A stretch of DNA of 64,000 nucleotides from Desulfosudis oleivorans (GCA_020723325.1 DYJD01000004.1:62001-126000), one strand, 5' to 3'; shown: positions 8,214 through 17,084, counted from the stretch's first letter. Notes: a model not told the origin generated them from the sequence alone. Made by a program: numbers and translations.

Positions 8214-10081
8214 TCCACCCCTTTAATCCTGGTCCGGCCCACAAACCAGAACATCTCTGGATTGTTGCCGGATATCGCCATGGTTTCCACCTGAAATCCG
8301 GCCTGCACCAACAATGCCCGCAGTTGTTCGGTTTTTCGGAAATACGCCGGGATATGAAAGAGCCGCACCCGGATTTGTTCCAGCCGCCACAACATGGATC
8401 GCCTTGTTTCCGGCGGAATCACCGCCCGCATGATCAGCCGGCCGGCAGGTTTCAGGCCCTGATATATGCGTTGTAATGTCAGCTTAAATTCCTCATCGCT
8501 TAGATAATGGGCCATATCCAGCATCAAGGCCAAATCCGCCGGCTCCGGGGTTATCGGCACCTGGGGAGCCCGGCCCAGGATGATAGTCCCGCGCTCGGCC
8601 ATGACCCGGCCGGCTACGCAGACTCTTTCTTCATCAGGTTCAATGCCGTATACCCGCGCCTTGGGGAACCTGGCCAGGCACCAGGTACCGGGCACACCAT
8701 ACCCGCTGCCGATATCGATAATGAAGCGGACCTCACCCTCCTTTGCCAGCAAATCCGGCAACTCCGCAAACATGGGATCGGTCAATAATTTGAAATGGGC
8801 GAACAGCCGCGGATAGGCCGCCATAAACCGATAACGCCTGCGGGCCGACACGGCCGGGGGAACCTGGCTGTCGGCTGGTTCTGCCTCCCGCTTATTAAAG
8901 TGGTGTCTTACCAGGGGCGGCAGCAAGACCCAGATACCTGCCAGACAATGTCCCAACCCCAGCAAGCCGCAGAGACCAACGGTTTGCAGCCCGGATGGCC
9001 CGATCCCAAAAAACAAGCCGAAGATCAACAAAAAGGCGCAAGCGCTTAAGAATATCGTCATGCGGATCACTTGAAAGAAAGCGCGGTCCTCTTCCGGCCT
9101 GCGCTGGCTGGCGCTGATGTAGAACAAGCTGTATTCAAAGCCCAATACCATGATGAGAGTCGCCGCGACCATAGCGGCTGTATCCAGGGGCCGGCCCAGC
9201 AGCCGCAGGCCCCCCAGGATTCCGACAAAGGCCGACAGCATCGGCATCAGGGCCATGGCGGTTAAAATCGGATCAAAAAACATGAAAAAAAGCTGCAGCA
9301 CAATCGCCCCGCCCATCATCAGAAACAGCCGGCTGACTTCCCCTGAATTAAAGGCTTGCTCAAACAGCGGCAAGGCGGCCCAAAACATGCCGCCGCCCCA
9401 GCCTATCACTATGGCCATGCTAACTCTTCCGGTTTGACTGCAGCGGTCTACAAGGCCCTGCAGCCTGGTTTTCAAGCGCCCCTTCTGAAGCCCGGCTGCA
9501 AAAACCCGGGGAAAGAATGCCTGGATGCAAACATAGGAGCAAACAAGCCCCAGCGCTGAAAACAGGCCGAGTTGAATCAGATTGACAAACCCGCTCCAAA
9601 AGAGAGTGCCAAAAGCCAGGACCAGGATCAACAGCGCCATCAAACCGGAAGATCGAATTTGGGCCGCGGCCTGCCTGCCGTCCACTACCATGGCGCGATC
9701 CATAAAGAGTATAAATGCCAGCCCTTGGCCCAGAGTGCTGAAAATAAAAGCGCATCCCAGACATAGGATCAGGATGGATATGGCGCGAAAAAAAAGGGAA
9801 TATATGCCCAAGGCCGCCAGAACACCGGCCGCAGCCGGCAAAACCGCCAAGCATCCCCAAAACGGTCGCGAAAACCCGGCCCCAAACAGAAACCCCATCC
9901 CCAAAACAAATAGGAGCATAATCACATACAAGTTGCCGGTGATCGGCAGCTCCTGGGGCAGCCCCCATGCGGTCGTATCCATATCCAAGGCCAGCCGTGT
10001 TGAAGCCGCAGCGAAAAGAATCGCCGCCAAGCCCAACCCGCCTGCCAGGTACAACCATTTAATCGTCGGCGTTTTCATCAT
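8210..10081 (-). CDS. porter-less MMPL-like exporter fused to SAM methyltransferase
   Basis: 623 residues. Residues 1 to about 400 contain some 12 hydrophobic segments laid out as two groups of six, as in RND/MMPL exporters. The loops after segments 1 and 7, where MMPL proteins carry large periplasmic porter domains, are only about 25 and 8 residues long. The second half keeps a degenerate family motif, GFEYSLFY (near residue 315), where MMPL proteins usually have Asp instead of Glu; the first-half equivalent is not recognisable. Residues about 430-623 form a class I methyltransferase (IIDIGSGYGVPG, YGIEPDEE, MLDMAHYLSDEE, LKPAGRLIM). Probable role: moving or presenting a lipid-like product at the inner membrane and methylating it. 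The overlap with the deacetylase gene shows one operon. Confidence 0.75.
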   Translation of the reverse strand: MMKTPTIKWLYLAGGLGLAAILFAAASTRLALDMDTTAWGLPQELPITGNLYVIMLLFVLGMGFLFGAGFSRPFWGCLAVLPAAAGVLAALGIYSLFFRAISILILCLGCAFIFSTLGQGLAFILFMDRAMVVDGRQAAAQIRSSGLMALLILVLAFGTLFWSGFVNLIQLGLFSALGLVCSYVCIQAFFPRVFAAGLQKGRLKTRLQGLVDRCSQTGRVSMAIVIGWGGGMFWAALPLFEQAFNSGEVSRLFLMMGGAIVLQLFFMFFDPILTAMALMPMLSAFVGILGGLRLLGRPLDTAAMVAATLIMVLGFEYSLFYISASQRRPEEDRAFFQVIRMTIFLSACAFLLIFGLFFGIGPSGLQTVGLCGLLGLGHCLAGIWVLLPPLVRHHFNKREAEPADSQVPPAVSARRRYRFMAAYPRLFAHFKLLTDPMFAELPDLLAKEGEVRFIIDIGSGYGVPGTWCLARFPKARVYGIEPDEERVCVAGRVMAERGTIILGRAPQVPITPEPADLALMLDMAHYLSDEEFKLTLQRIYQGLKPAGRLIMRAVIPPETRRSMLWRLEQIRVRLFHIPAYFRKTEQLRALLVQAGFQVETMAISGNNPEMFWFVGRTRIKGVE

Positions 10082-10088
10082 GACAACA

Positions 10089-10832
10089 CTACAACACCAT
10101 TTTCAGGAGCGCCAGAAACGCCAGGATGTGCAAGGCAATGACGATGGGTTTAAAGCGATTGTAGAGTTCGTTCATCTTCTGGATTCCCCGCAGTCCGCCG
10201 CACAAACGCCTGTATTTGTCCATCTGCTCAAAACGCTTGTTGTCCGTGCGTGTTTTGTTTTGAAAAGCGATTGAGGGGTAAATGGCGTACTGGTCGCTGT
10301 CGAATTCACCCAGCATGGAATCAAAGGGGATATTGCGCCAGGGCACCGCTGCCAGTTTTTCTGCAAACGGCCGGTTCAATACATAGGCATGGGCCAGGCT
10401 GCGGTATCTGATGCGGATGATGGCGCGCGTGCCTGTCCGCCTACTCTTGGTTACCAGACATCCCAGAAAAAAAGCCTTCCAGTTTCCATTGCGGCCCAAA
10501 AATTCCGTGCAGCGTTTCAATTTCACTGGATCAAAGCGTTCGAAAATGACATCATCTTCGAAAACAACGATATTTGCCGCGCCGGACTCAAGCCCCTTGC
10601 GGATGCAACCCATGTGGGAATCGAAAATACCCTGCTCGCTGTTTTCATGATTTTTTTTAACGATGACGAATTCAACCCGGTCTCCGAGCCCGACCTTGTT
10701 GAACTGGTTTTGGGCCTCGGCCCGCCGGTCCGTGCGCTCTTCCAAGGAAATGCAGTACAATTTGTCGAAAAAATCCCAACAGCTCGGATCGGTTGAAACA
10801 TTCATGGTAAAAAAGCTTGATTGCATCACCAT
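10089..10832 (-). CDS. glycosyltransferase family 25-like protein
   Basis: 247 residues. The opening KLYCISLEERTDRR and the acidic FEDDV (residues 91-95) are typical of GT25 LPS-type sugar transferases. A hydrophobic C-terminal helix (about residues 225-245) could anchor it to the membrane. It ends 7 nt before the MMPL-methyltransferase gene and heads that minus-strand operon. Alternative starts exist at Met3 and Met10; none has a good ribosome site. The sugar donor and acceptor are not readable from sequence. Confidence 0.75.
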   Translation of the reverse strand: MVMQSSFFTMNVSTDPSCWDFFDKLYCISLEERTDRRAEAQNQFNKVGLGDRVEFVIVKKNHENSEQGIFDSHMGCIRKGLESGAANIVVFEDDVIFERFDPVKLKRCTEFLGRNGNWKAFFLGCLVTKSRRTGTRAIIRIRYRSLAHAYVLNRPFAEKLAAVPWRNIPFDSMLGEFDSDQYAIYPSIAFQNKTRTDNKRFEQMDKYRRLCGGLRGIQKMNELYNRFKPIVIALHILAFLALLKMVL

Positions 10833-11173
10833 AGTCGCTTACATTTTAGCAGCGTTGTTGAAGGTGAGTACCAGTATAATGTTATCTGTAAAAATTCAAC
10901 CCCCTTTTTCCTGGCGAAATAGGACCATGGTATTTGGTTTTCGGGGTCGGGCTCGCTATCGGTATCGGGGTCGAAATGCTTATCGATTACACAAGTAAAG
11001 GCTCTTTCTGCCTTAAGCCGCTTGCTTTTTGGGTGTATTGGAAAAGGGAATTGATTTCGATACCGATTCCGATCCCGATACCGACCCCGAAAAAACCGCA
11101 TGCAATCCCCCTGCCTGGAATAAATGCCGAATGTGGGGGATAGGGATATGAGACGCAGAATACCGGACATGCG
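10833..11173. other. divergent spacer with repeat element A2
   Basis: This gene-free 340-nt stretch lies upstream of the glycosyltransferase operon and the plus-strand small membrane protein. Arm 1 of family A is at 10941-10974 and the inverted arm at 11056-11090. The tail CGAAAAAACCGCATGCAATC begins at 11088, as in elements A1 and A3. No clear promoter was identified. Confidence 0.65.
10941..11115. repeat. family A inverted repeat element A2
   Basis: Two facing arms of GGTATCGGGGTCG-type units (10941-10974 and 11056-11090) separated by about 80 nt of unrelated sequence, followed by the conserved tail (CCCGAAAA...TGCAATCCCCCTG). Confidence 0.75.
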
Positions 11174-11524
11174 ATGATTTCATCATTACGAGAAAAACTT
11201 ACCCGGAACGATTTTGTCCGTTCTGCGCTGGAGGAAAAAGCGGATCTGAGCGCCTTTAAACAGCGACCATCCCTGCGGGTACTGGCCGGCGTTTTCGCCA
11301 TTGCTTTCAGCTATGTCATCGGCTGGCCGGCGGTCAGCGCTCTGGGCGTGGCCGCGGCCTTTTTCGGTGAGCCCCTGATCCTCCTCATCGGCGGCCCCCT
11401 TATTTACGGTTTGTCCCATCTGGTGTTTATATTGGGGATGTTTCTGGCCGGGGCCGAATATTCCATGATTTTTTTGCGCTGGGCCACCCGGGTGGCTGTT
11501 GAAAAGCTGCTCAATCGATTTTGA
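11174..11524 (+). CDS. small membrane protein of unknown function
   Basis: 116 residues with two or three hydrophobic segments (about 37-57, 58-78 and 80-100) after a charged N-terminus. No family is recognised. It lies 127 nt upstream of the membrane glycosyltransferase gene on the same strand and may be an accessory to it (inference). The coding potential looks real: no alternative long frame and a normal membrane-protein composition. Confidence 0.6.
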   Translation: MISSLREKLTRNDFVRSALEEKADLSAFKQRPSLRVLAGVFAIAFSYVIGWPAVSALGVAAAFFGEPLILLIGGPLIYGLSHLVFILGMFLAGAEYSMIFLRWATRVAVEKLLNRF

Positions 11525-11610
11525 AATGGCCTTGACCATTATTTTTTTCCGCAAATGATGTTGCAAGCGATAGAGAGCACCTTGAAAAGAATAATATGCT
11601 GGGAACTACT

Positions 11611-11650
11611 CAGGTGAATGGCCCGCAGGCTGAAGGCAGAAGGCGGGGTG
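11611..11650. repeat. family B repeat, single arm B3
   Basis: The sequence AGGTGAATGGCCCGCAGG followed by CTGAAGGCAGAAGG matches the arms at 14231 and 7302. It directly precedes the start codon of the next gene and supplies its only purine-rich upstream stretch. Confidence 0.55.
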
Positions 11651-11651
11651 A

Positions 11652-13007
11652 ATGACTTCTGGATCATATGGAGAATCGTTGCTCAGAGGCCGCTCTGTAC
11701 TCGTACTGCTGCTGGCAGCGGCATTCGCCTTCAGACTCTTCTTGGCGCTTTACGCGGCCTGGAAAAATCCCGGGGCGCTCCTTGAACCGGACTCAACCGA
11801 CTACCTCATGCTCGCCGACAATATTTCCCAATATTTTTCTTACTCAAAATCCGGACAACCGGAGATATTCAGGGCACCTGCCTACCCGGCTTTGCTTGCA
11901 GCATTCAGAATGATCGATCCGGCTGCGATCCTTCCCGCAATATTTTTTCAAATACTGCTCGACACAGCAACGTGCTTCATCGTCTGGCGGATGGTGCAGC
12001 GTATTGCACCTGACAAGCCGGGGATAGCCATGCTCTCGCTCTTCCTTGCAGCCTTCTCAACAAGCATGGCGGTTTATTCCATCAAGATACTTTCCGAGAC
12101 AGCCTTCACCTTTTGCTTAACTCTTATGGTACTTGCGTTGCTCGTACCATTTAATGCGGAGGGAAAGGAACGGGCTGCCGAATCCGGCAAAAAATCCAAT
12201 GGGAGTTTGCTGCTGGCAGGAATACTATTTGGAGCAGCATGCCTGCTACGCGCAGTGCTGGTGCCGCTGCTACCGATTTTATCGCTGCTCCTCCTTTATA
12301 AAACACGACGTTTCCATGCGATGCTGAGTTTCGCGCTGCCGGCGCTGCTTATAATCGGAAGTTGGTCGGCTCGTAACTGGATCATCACAGACTACAGAGG
12401 ATTTTCATCAGTATCATCAGTGAACCTATATCGCTACAACGGCAGCGCAGTGCTCGCCCATAAGAAGGGCGTCGGTTTTTTGGAACAGCTCAACAAATGC
12501 GATTCGGAACTTTCGCAACTCTCATCTCAAAAGCAGATTGCCGACTTTTGCTTGCGGGAAGGAAAAAAAATCGCGCTGGAAAATCCGTTCCTATGGTTTC
12601 GCATTCACTTACAAACGTCGCTCGCAACTTTTCTTCCGGCCGAGGGGGATCTGCTGCGGATATTCGGCGCTAAAATTGGCAGCAACAACACGCTTGGCAT
12701 CCTTCGGACAGAGGGACTTGCAGCAGCGATCAGAAACTATTTCGGCGGGAAATACTGGCCCCTTATGCTTGCTCTGCCAGGAATTTTGCTATTGCTGCTC
12801 AAATACTCGATGGCGGCACTCGGCTTTGTAGTGTTCGGATTTAAAAAGCCATCTTTTACACTGCTGATGCTCGTTTTATGCCTCTGGTTTGTTTTTACAC
12901 CTGGTCCGGCGGCGCTTCCACGCTTCAGGGTGCCCGTGGAACCGATAATGGCAGTCTTCGCGGCGTTGGGAACGGAAATACTCATCTCGAGATTCAGGCG
13001 GCACTGA
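11652..13007 (+). CDS. ArnT/PMT-like membrane glycosyltransferase (GT39/GT83 type)
   Basis: 451 residues, multi-pass. The first periplasmic loop has the family signature EPDSTDYLMLADNI (acidic residues after TM1) and the RAPAYPALLA segment typical of the PMT_2 / dolichyl-phosphate-mannose-mannosyltransferase-like superfamily. Such enzymes move a sugar from a polyprenyl-phosphate carrier to a lipid or protein on the outer face of the inner membrane. The acceptor is unknown. Start ATG at 11652, just after GGCGGGGTGA. Confidence 0.8.
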   Translation: MTSGSYGESLLRGRSVLVLLLAAAFAFRLFLALYAAWKNPGALLEPDSTDYLMLADNISQYFSYSKSGQPEIFRAPAYPALLAAFRMIDPAAILPAIFFQILLDTATCFIVWRMVQRIAPDKPGIAMLSLFLAAFSTSMAVYSIKILSETAFTFCLTLMVLALLVPFNAEGKERAAESGKKSNGSLLLAGILFGAACLLRAVLVPLLPILSLLLLYKTRRFHAMLSFALPALLIIGSWSARNWIITDYRGFSSVSSVNLYRYNGSAVLAHKKGVGFLEQLNKCDSELSQLSSQKQIADFCLREGKKIALENPFLWFRIHLQTSLATFLPAEGDLLRIFGAKIGSNNTLGILRTEGLAAAIRNYFGGKYWPLMLALPGILLLLLKYSMAALGFVVFGFKKPSFTLLMLVLCLWFVFTPGPAALPRFRVPVEPIMAVFAALGTEILISRFRRH

Positions 13008-13127
13008 ATCGAGCCAGGCGGAAGGCATGTCCATCCATTAAGAATTTAAACCCCCAATATGGCCGTTTTTCGGCCTTCGACTCAGACTTCGCCAATCCAA
13101 GGCGGGCTTTCATTGGAATTCCGGGTT

Positions 13128-14210
13128 TTATTTGTACGCGCTAAAATCAACCCCGCGCAATTCCCCACGTTTCTGAAACCATTCATTTTCATCCTTGGGC
13201 GGCATGTCTATACCGGATTCATCCTTACGCACCAAACGAACGGCATCACTGGGGCAGGTAGAAACGCACAGGCCGCAGCCGATGCATTTTTCCTGAATGA
13301 CCTGGTAAAGATCATCCTCAACAACAATGGCGTTGATCTGGCAACGCTCTTCGGCGCACACACCGCAACCAACGCAGGCCTCGGAATCGATCTCGGCATA
13401 ACAACTGCTGTTTACCGCCTGATTGACCCCCCATTCATTGATGGAGCGCAACACACCGCAGCAACAGCCGCAACAGTTGCAGATATAATAATGGCCGTTT
13501 CTGACATTGCTGGTCATGTGCACCAGGCCGGCTTCTTCGGATTTCCGCAACACCTCATAGGCTTCTGCCTTGGAAATGGCCCTGCCGATCAACGGGTGGT
13601 TGTCGAATACACCCGGGACCGGCGCGATGGAAAGGCACACTTCCAAAGGTTTGTCGCAGCCATGATTCAATACATGGCGTTCCTTTTTACAAATGCATTC
13701 ATTCAGACCGAAGGACACACCTTTTTCAATAATCGCCGACACTTTTTCATACGGCAGACTTTCCTGGTTGTTTTTCAACTCTTTCTCAATGGGAACTACC
13801 TGCATGAGTTGGGGCTTGTTCCCAAAAAACTGCTTGCCGTATAGTGGCGCATATTCCTCACACAATTCGGCCAGTTCCCGGTCCAGGCGATTCAATTGAA
13901 ACTCATAGATGCCGAACACCCAGGGCACGAGTTTGAAAACCTGGACCGTCCCGAAATCAATGCCGAATACCAGGCCCCGTTTCCACATCGCGTTCAGTTT
14001 TTTCGACAAATTTTCAAGGGGGCGTCCGGTACGCGCGGAAATTTCCTCCGGGCTTTCAAATTTCAAGCGCAAATCACAGAAAAGTTCTGCCTCATCCGGT
14101 TGAAACACCTTTTTCAGCAAACGGATTTCAACCCCGCTTTCCGTGGCCGGAAAACCGTTGGGCAGGGTGTCGAGGACTTGGGCCAGTTTTTGATAAATCG
14201 CGTCGGTCAT
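13128..14210 (-). CDS. 4Fe-4S dicluster ferredoxin-domain protein
   Basis: 360 residues. The N-terminal 110 residues look like a winged-helix-like region. Two ferredoxin clusters follow near the C-terminus (CVGCGVCAEERC and CIGCGLCVSTCP). Between them and the N-terminus is an unusually dense Cys cluster, CNCCGCCCG, and upstream there is CICKKERHVLNHGC. The pattern is common in anaerobes for electron-transfer accessory proteins; the partner is not evident. It is transcribed as a single gene and separated from the TetR gene by repeat B2. Confidence 0.75.
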   Translation of the reverse strand: MTDAIYQKLAQVLDTLPNGFPATESGVEIRLLKKVFQPDEAELFCDLRLKFESPEEISARTGRPLENLSKKLNAMWKRGLVFGIDFGTVQVFKLVPWVFGIYEFQLNRLDRELAELCEEYAPLYGKQFFGNKPQLMQVVPIEKELKNNQESLPYEKVSAIIEKGVSFGLNECICKKERHVLNHGCDKPLEVCLSIAPVPGVFDNHPLIGRAISKAEAYEVLRKSEEAGLVHMTSNVRNGHYYICNCCGCCCGVLRSINEWGVNQAVNSSCYAEIDSEACVGCGVCAEERCQINAIVVEDDLYQVIQEKCIGCGLCVSTCPSDAVRLVRKDESGIDMPPKDENEWFQKRGELRGVDFSAYK

Positions 14211-14230
14211 TAATGGTTCTCCTTGGGTTT

Positions 14231-14390
14231 AGGTGAATAGACTGAAGACCGAAGGCTGAAGGGTAAAGTGGAAAAGGTCAATTTGATAAAAGCGCATGGA
14301 TAAAAGTTCCATTTGGATTATATCCTCTTTCCTTCAGCCTTCAGCCTATTCACCTTCAGTCTGTTTTTTCTGTCTTCAGCCCAAAATATA
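14231..14390. repeat. family B repeat pair B2
   Basis: Arms at 14231-14263 (AGGTGAATAGACTGAAGACC and onward) and, inverted, at about 14329-14362, with further CTTCAGCC copies to 14390. The right arm runs into the end of the TetR gene and contains its stop codon. Confidence 0.7.
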
Positions 14391-14991
14391 GGCTATCAGT
14401 GACCAGGCTCATCATGTCTGCAAGGTCCTGGCCGGGCGTTGGAGTTTCTCTGACAAATCGGTCGATGAGCAGCATGGAAAATCCATGCACCATGGACCAG
14501 GCTGATAAGGCCATTTCCATGGAGTTCCCAGGGCGAATGAGGCCGCCGGCCTGGCAGGCTTCAATGCAATCCAAAAGGATTTGAAAAGCCGTATCGGCGG
14601 ATTTGCGAACAGCAGCGTTTTCCCGGCTTCCGGATTTGTCCGGCCCGAACATGACCCGGTAATGGGCCGGATGATCGACTGCAAATTCGATATAAGCGAT
14701 GCCGCTATATTTGAAACGCATCAATGGATCATCCGGAAAGTTCGCAATCCGCGTAAGCAAATGTTCCACCAGCATGTCAAAACCCTGCCTGGCCACCACC
14801 GCCAACAAAGCGGCTTTATCGGTAAAATGGCGATAGGGCGCGGTATGGCTGACCCCTGCCCGCCGGGCCACCTCCCGGATGGTGAAAGCCTCATTCCCTT
14901 GTTCGGTGATCAAATCAAGGGTTGCGGCTATCAGGGCATTTTGCAGATCGCCATGGTGATAGCGGATTGTTTTCTTCTTTTGAGCTTGCAT
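14356..14991 (-). CDS. TetR-family transcriptional regulator (WHG-type C-terminus)
   Basis: 211 residues. The N-terminal helix-turn-helix is IREVARRAGVSHTAPYRHF (about residues 38-56). The C-terminal half, with HYRVMFGP, resembles the TetR_C_33/WHG ligand-binding domain. It likely represses its own promoter: two near-perfect palindromes lie 12-59 nt upstream of the ATG and overlap a consensus-like promoter. No divergent gene starts near by, so other targets are not visible. The last residues (KTEKTD) and the stop come from repeat B2. Confidence 0.88.
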   Translation of the reverse strand: MQAQKKKTIRYHHGDLQNALIAATLDLITEQGNEAFTIREVARRAGVSHTAPYRHFTDKAALLAVVARQGFDMLVEHLLTRIANFPDDPLMRFKYSGIAYIEFAVDHPAHYRVMFGPDKSGSRENAAVRKSADTAFQILLDCIEACQAGGLIRPGNSMEMALSAWSMVHGFSMLLIDRFVRETPTPGQDLADMMSLVTDSLYFGLKTEKTD

Positions 14992-15002
14992 GGTTTCCTT
15001 GA

Positions 15003-15050
15003 TGTTGACATTGGCAACATTAATAAATTATAGTGTTGACAATGTCAACA
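15003..15050 (-). promoter_or_regulatory. tetR promoter with two palindromic operators
   Basis: Two copies of a 17-nt palindrome lie at 15003-15019 (TGTTGACATTGGCAACA) and 15034-15050 (TGTTGACAATGTCAACA), with centres 31 nt apart, about three helical turns. On the minus strand TTGACA (15048-15043) and TATTAA (15025-15020), 17 nt apart, form a good promoter for the TetR gene. One operator covers the -35, the other the region just after the -10. Confidence 0.8.
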
Positions 15051-15148
15051 TTTTAATCAGCTTTACGAATGCTTGATAATCGAGGCGACGCGGGGCGATC
15101 GCATGTAGTTTTTTGGGGGCCCGGGGGTGAAAAAAAATGGAAAAAAAC

Positions 15149-15205
15149 TCGATACCGATTCCGATACCGATAGCGACCCCGAAAACCCAGTGCGTTTCCC
15201 CTGCT
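15149..15205. repeat. family A element A3 (one arm plus tail)
   Basis: The arm CGATACCGATTCCGATACCG is followed by the conserved tail (CCCGAAAACCCAGTGCGTTTC...). The opposing arm seen at other sites is missing or decayed here. Confidence 0.65.
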
Positions 15206-15234
15206 GACCCCGAGACCGAACACGATGGCCTGCC

Positions 15235-15262
15235 GTAGGGGCGGTTCGCGAACCGCCCCTAC
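15235..15262. repeat. perfect 28-nt palindrome (family F)
   Basis: GTAGGGGCGGTTCG at 15235-15248 is followed directly by its exact reverse complement to 15262. Sequences of this kind (GTAGGGGCGG...) are dispersed REP-like palindromes in many bacterial genomes. Confidence 0.7.
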
Positions 15263-15498
15263 CCATCGACAGGACGCCCCGACCCGTCCCGTTGACGGAT
15301 CGTCCAGTATGATGGCATGTAAAATCCAGTTGACCTGGCAAACACAATGAGACGAGGCCATCAACCCGAAAGGCATGTATCATACCAACAAAGCTACATG
15401 CGATTCCCCTGCGAGGCGACATCTGAATCCTTGTTTTTAACGTTATATTTTATTAATATGGCACCGAAGAATAACTCTTGGTCCTCGTTCAGCGGAAT

Positions 15499-15656
15499 CG
15501 CGGCTGGAAGCCGCTCCCACAGCGGAGCTTGGCGGCCGGAATATGGATCAATTTGAACAATAGACTTGGGAATAAGCTAAATAATTCGACTATCCCCCTT
15601 CGTGGCTGCGGGCAGACCGCGATTCGCCTCATTGGGGGAGCGGCTTCCAGCCGCGA
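15499..15656. repeat. family E inverted pair (E1/E2)
   Basis: CGCGGCTGGAAGCCGCTCCC at 15499-15518 and its inverted copy GGGAGCGGCTTCCAGCCGCG at 15637-15656 flank about 115 nt just upstream of the radical SAM gene. Each unit is itself partly palindromic (GGCTGGAAGCC). Further copies are at 17190 and 57862. Confidence 0.75.
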
Positions 15657-15670
15657 TTTTGGAATAGAAA

Positions 15671-17083
15671 ATGCGAGTTTTATTAATCAGACCTGATTCC
15701 CATTTAAAAGTCGTCAAACAACTGTTGACCTATATCCATTTGGAACCCCTGGATCTGGCTTATGTTGCCGCCGCCGTGCCGGACTGGCATGAAGTCAGAA
15801 TCCTGGATCTGACCCTGGCCAAATGGCCGGCCCTAAAATTGAAGCGGTCCCTTACAAAATACCAGCCGGATGTCATCGGTTTCACCGCTTACAGCAACCA
15901 GCGTGAAAAGGTGGTGGAATATGGAGCTATGGCCCGGCGTCTGTGTCCAAAGTCATTTATCCTCCTGGGCGGGCATCACGCCACCATCATGCCGGAAAAT
16001 TGCAATTTTTCTTTTTTGGACGCCATTGTGCGCGGTGAGGGCCATACCACTTTCAAGCGCCTGCTGGCCGGCCTGGAAAACGGCAAAGATGTTTTCGAAA
16101 TTCCCAATGTTCACCGTCCGGATCAAAAAGAATTCGGCCCCATTCCGGTTCATCCCGGCATCGCGGATATTCCCCATCCCCGCCGGGATTTGCTGGATCG
16201 TTCCCGCTACTTCTGTGTCTGGAGTTCCCCCAGAAAAACCTGGAAGGAGTCCATTTTCCCCCGCATCGCCTCCATGCGCACTTCCTTTGGCTGCGCCTAT
16301 GAATGCGCCTTCTGCGTGGTTCCGCATTTATCCGGCCGGAGGCACCACCGCCGGTCCGTGGACGATGTGATCGCCGAGCTGGAGGCTATCCAGGAGGATT
16401 ATGTTTATTTTGTGGATGACGAGACTTTCCTGGTTCCGGATTACATGCGCGAACTGGCCGAGCGAATAAAGACAAGGGGCATCAAAAAGAAATTCGTCAC
16501 CTGGGCCCGCAGCAACACCATCTGCCGCAATGCCGAACTGTTTCAACTCTGGCAGCAAGTGGGCTTGGAAATCGTCTACATCGGCCTGGAAAGCCCGGAT
16601 GAGGACACTCTTAAAAAACTAAACAAAAAAACCACCGCGGAACAAAACCAGGCCGCCGTGCAAATCCTGGAAAGCTGCGGCATCACCATCCACCCGGCCT
16701 TCATGGTCATGCCGGATTTCAACATTGAAGACTTTGAGCGACTGAAAAGTCATCTGAAATGTCTGCCGCCGGTGGAAGCCACCTTTACGGTTTACTCCCC
16801 TTCACCCGGAACGCCGGACTGGGCAAAATTGTCGGATCGATTCATCTGCGACCCAATCAAATACTACGACTGCATGCACACCATCCTGCCCACGCGCCTC
16901 CCCCTGAAAGAATTCTACACCCGTTTCGCCGAGCTGACCCGCGAAGCCATCCGCCGCAATCCACTGGCCCACAGCAAGGCGCCTGTGAATCCATTTGAAT
17001 TGTTAAAAATTTTGTGGAGGACCCACTGCTATATTAAGGTCCAACGAAACCTTTGGCGTAACTATGACGATAAAGATTTGTAA
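15671..17083 (+). CDS. B12-binding-type radical SAM protein
   Basis: 470 residues. The N-terminal cobalamin-binding-like domain includes FILLGGHHATIMPE (about 96-109) and RGEGHTTF. The radical SAM motif CAYECAFC gives Cys208, Cys212 and Cys215, and YFVDDETFLVPDYM is typical of the barrel. It is related to, but clearly distinct from, the radical SAM protein at the left edge. The start follows GGAATAGAAA. It stands alone between repeat-rich spacers, so its substrate and partners cannot be deduced. Confidence 0.85.
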   Translation: MRVLLIRPDSHLKVVKQLLTYIHLEPLDLAYVAAAVPDWHEVRILDLTLAKWPALKLKRSLTKYQPDVIGFTAYSNQREKVVEYGAMARRLCPKSFILLGGHHATIMPENCNFSFLDAIVRGEGHTTFKRLLAGLENGKDVFEIPNVHRPDQKEFGPIPVHPGIADIPHPRRDLLDRSRYFCVWSSPRKTWKESIFPRIASMRTSFGCAYECAFCVVPHLSGRRHHRRSVDDVIAELEAIQEDYVYFVDDETFLVPDYMRELAERIKTRGIKKKFVTWARSNTICRNAELFQLWQQVGLEIVYIGLESPDEDTLKKLNKKTTAEQNQAAVQILESCGITIHPAFMVMPDFNIEDFERLKSHLKCLPPVEATFTVYSPSPGTPDWAKLSDRFICDPIKYYDCMHTILPTRLPLKEFYTRFAELTREAIRRNPLAHSKAPVNPFELLKILWRTHCYIKVQRNLWRNYDDKDL

Positions 17084-17084
17084 A

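Larger units (their letters stand above)
15051..15670. other. 620-nt spacer filled with mixed repeats
   Basis: No convincing gene. It holds a single family A arm with tail (15149-15205), a perfect 28-nt GC-rich palindrome (15235-15262), and an inverted pair of the GGCTGGAAGCC element (15499-15520 and 15635-15656). At about 15397 a stretch ATGCGATTCCCCTGCGAGG resembles the family A tail. Short frames in this region are repeat readings. Confidence 0.65.

Noticed and set aside
11-10832. A classical aryl-polyene cluster
   Set aside because: Ligases, ACP, an MMPL-like protein and a methyltransferase are reminiscent of one, but no ketosynthase, dehydratase or ketoreductase is present in the window.
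13059-13844. A 261-codon plus-strand frame over the ferredoxin-domain gene
   Set aside because: It is the complement of a gene with two clear 4Fe-4S motifs; the plus reading has no recognisable motif.
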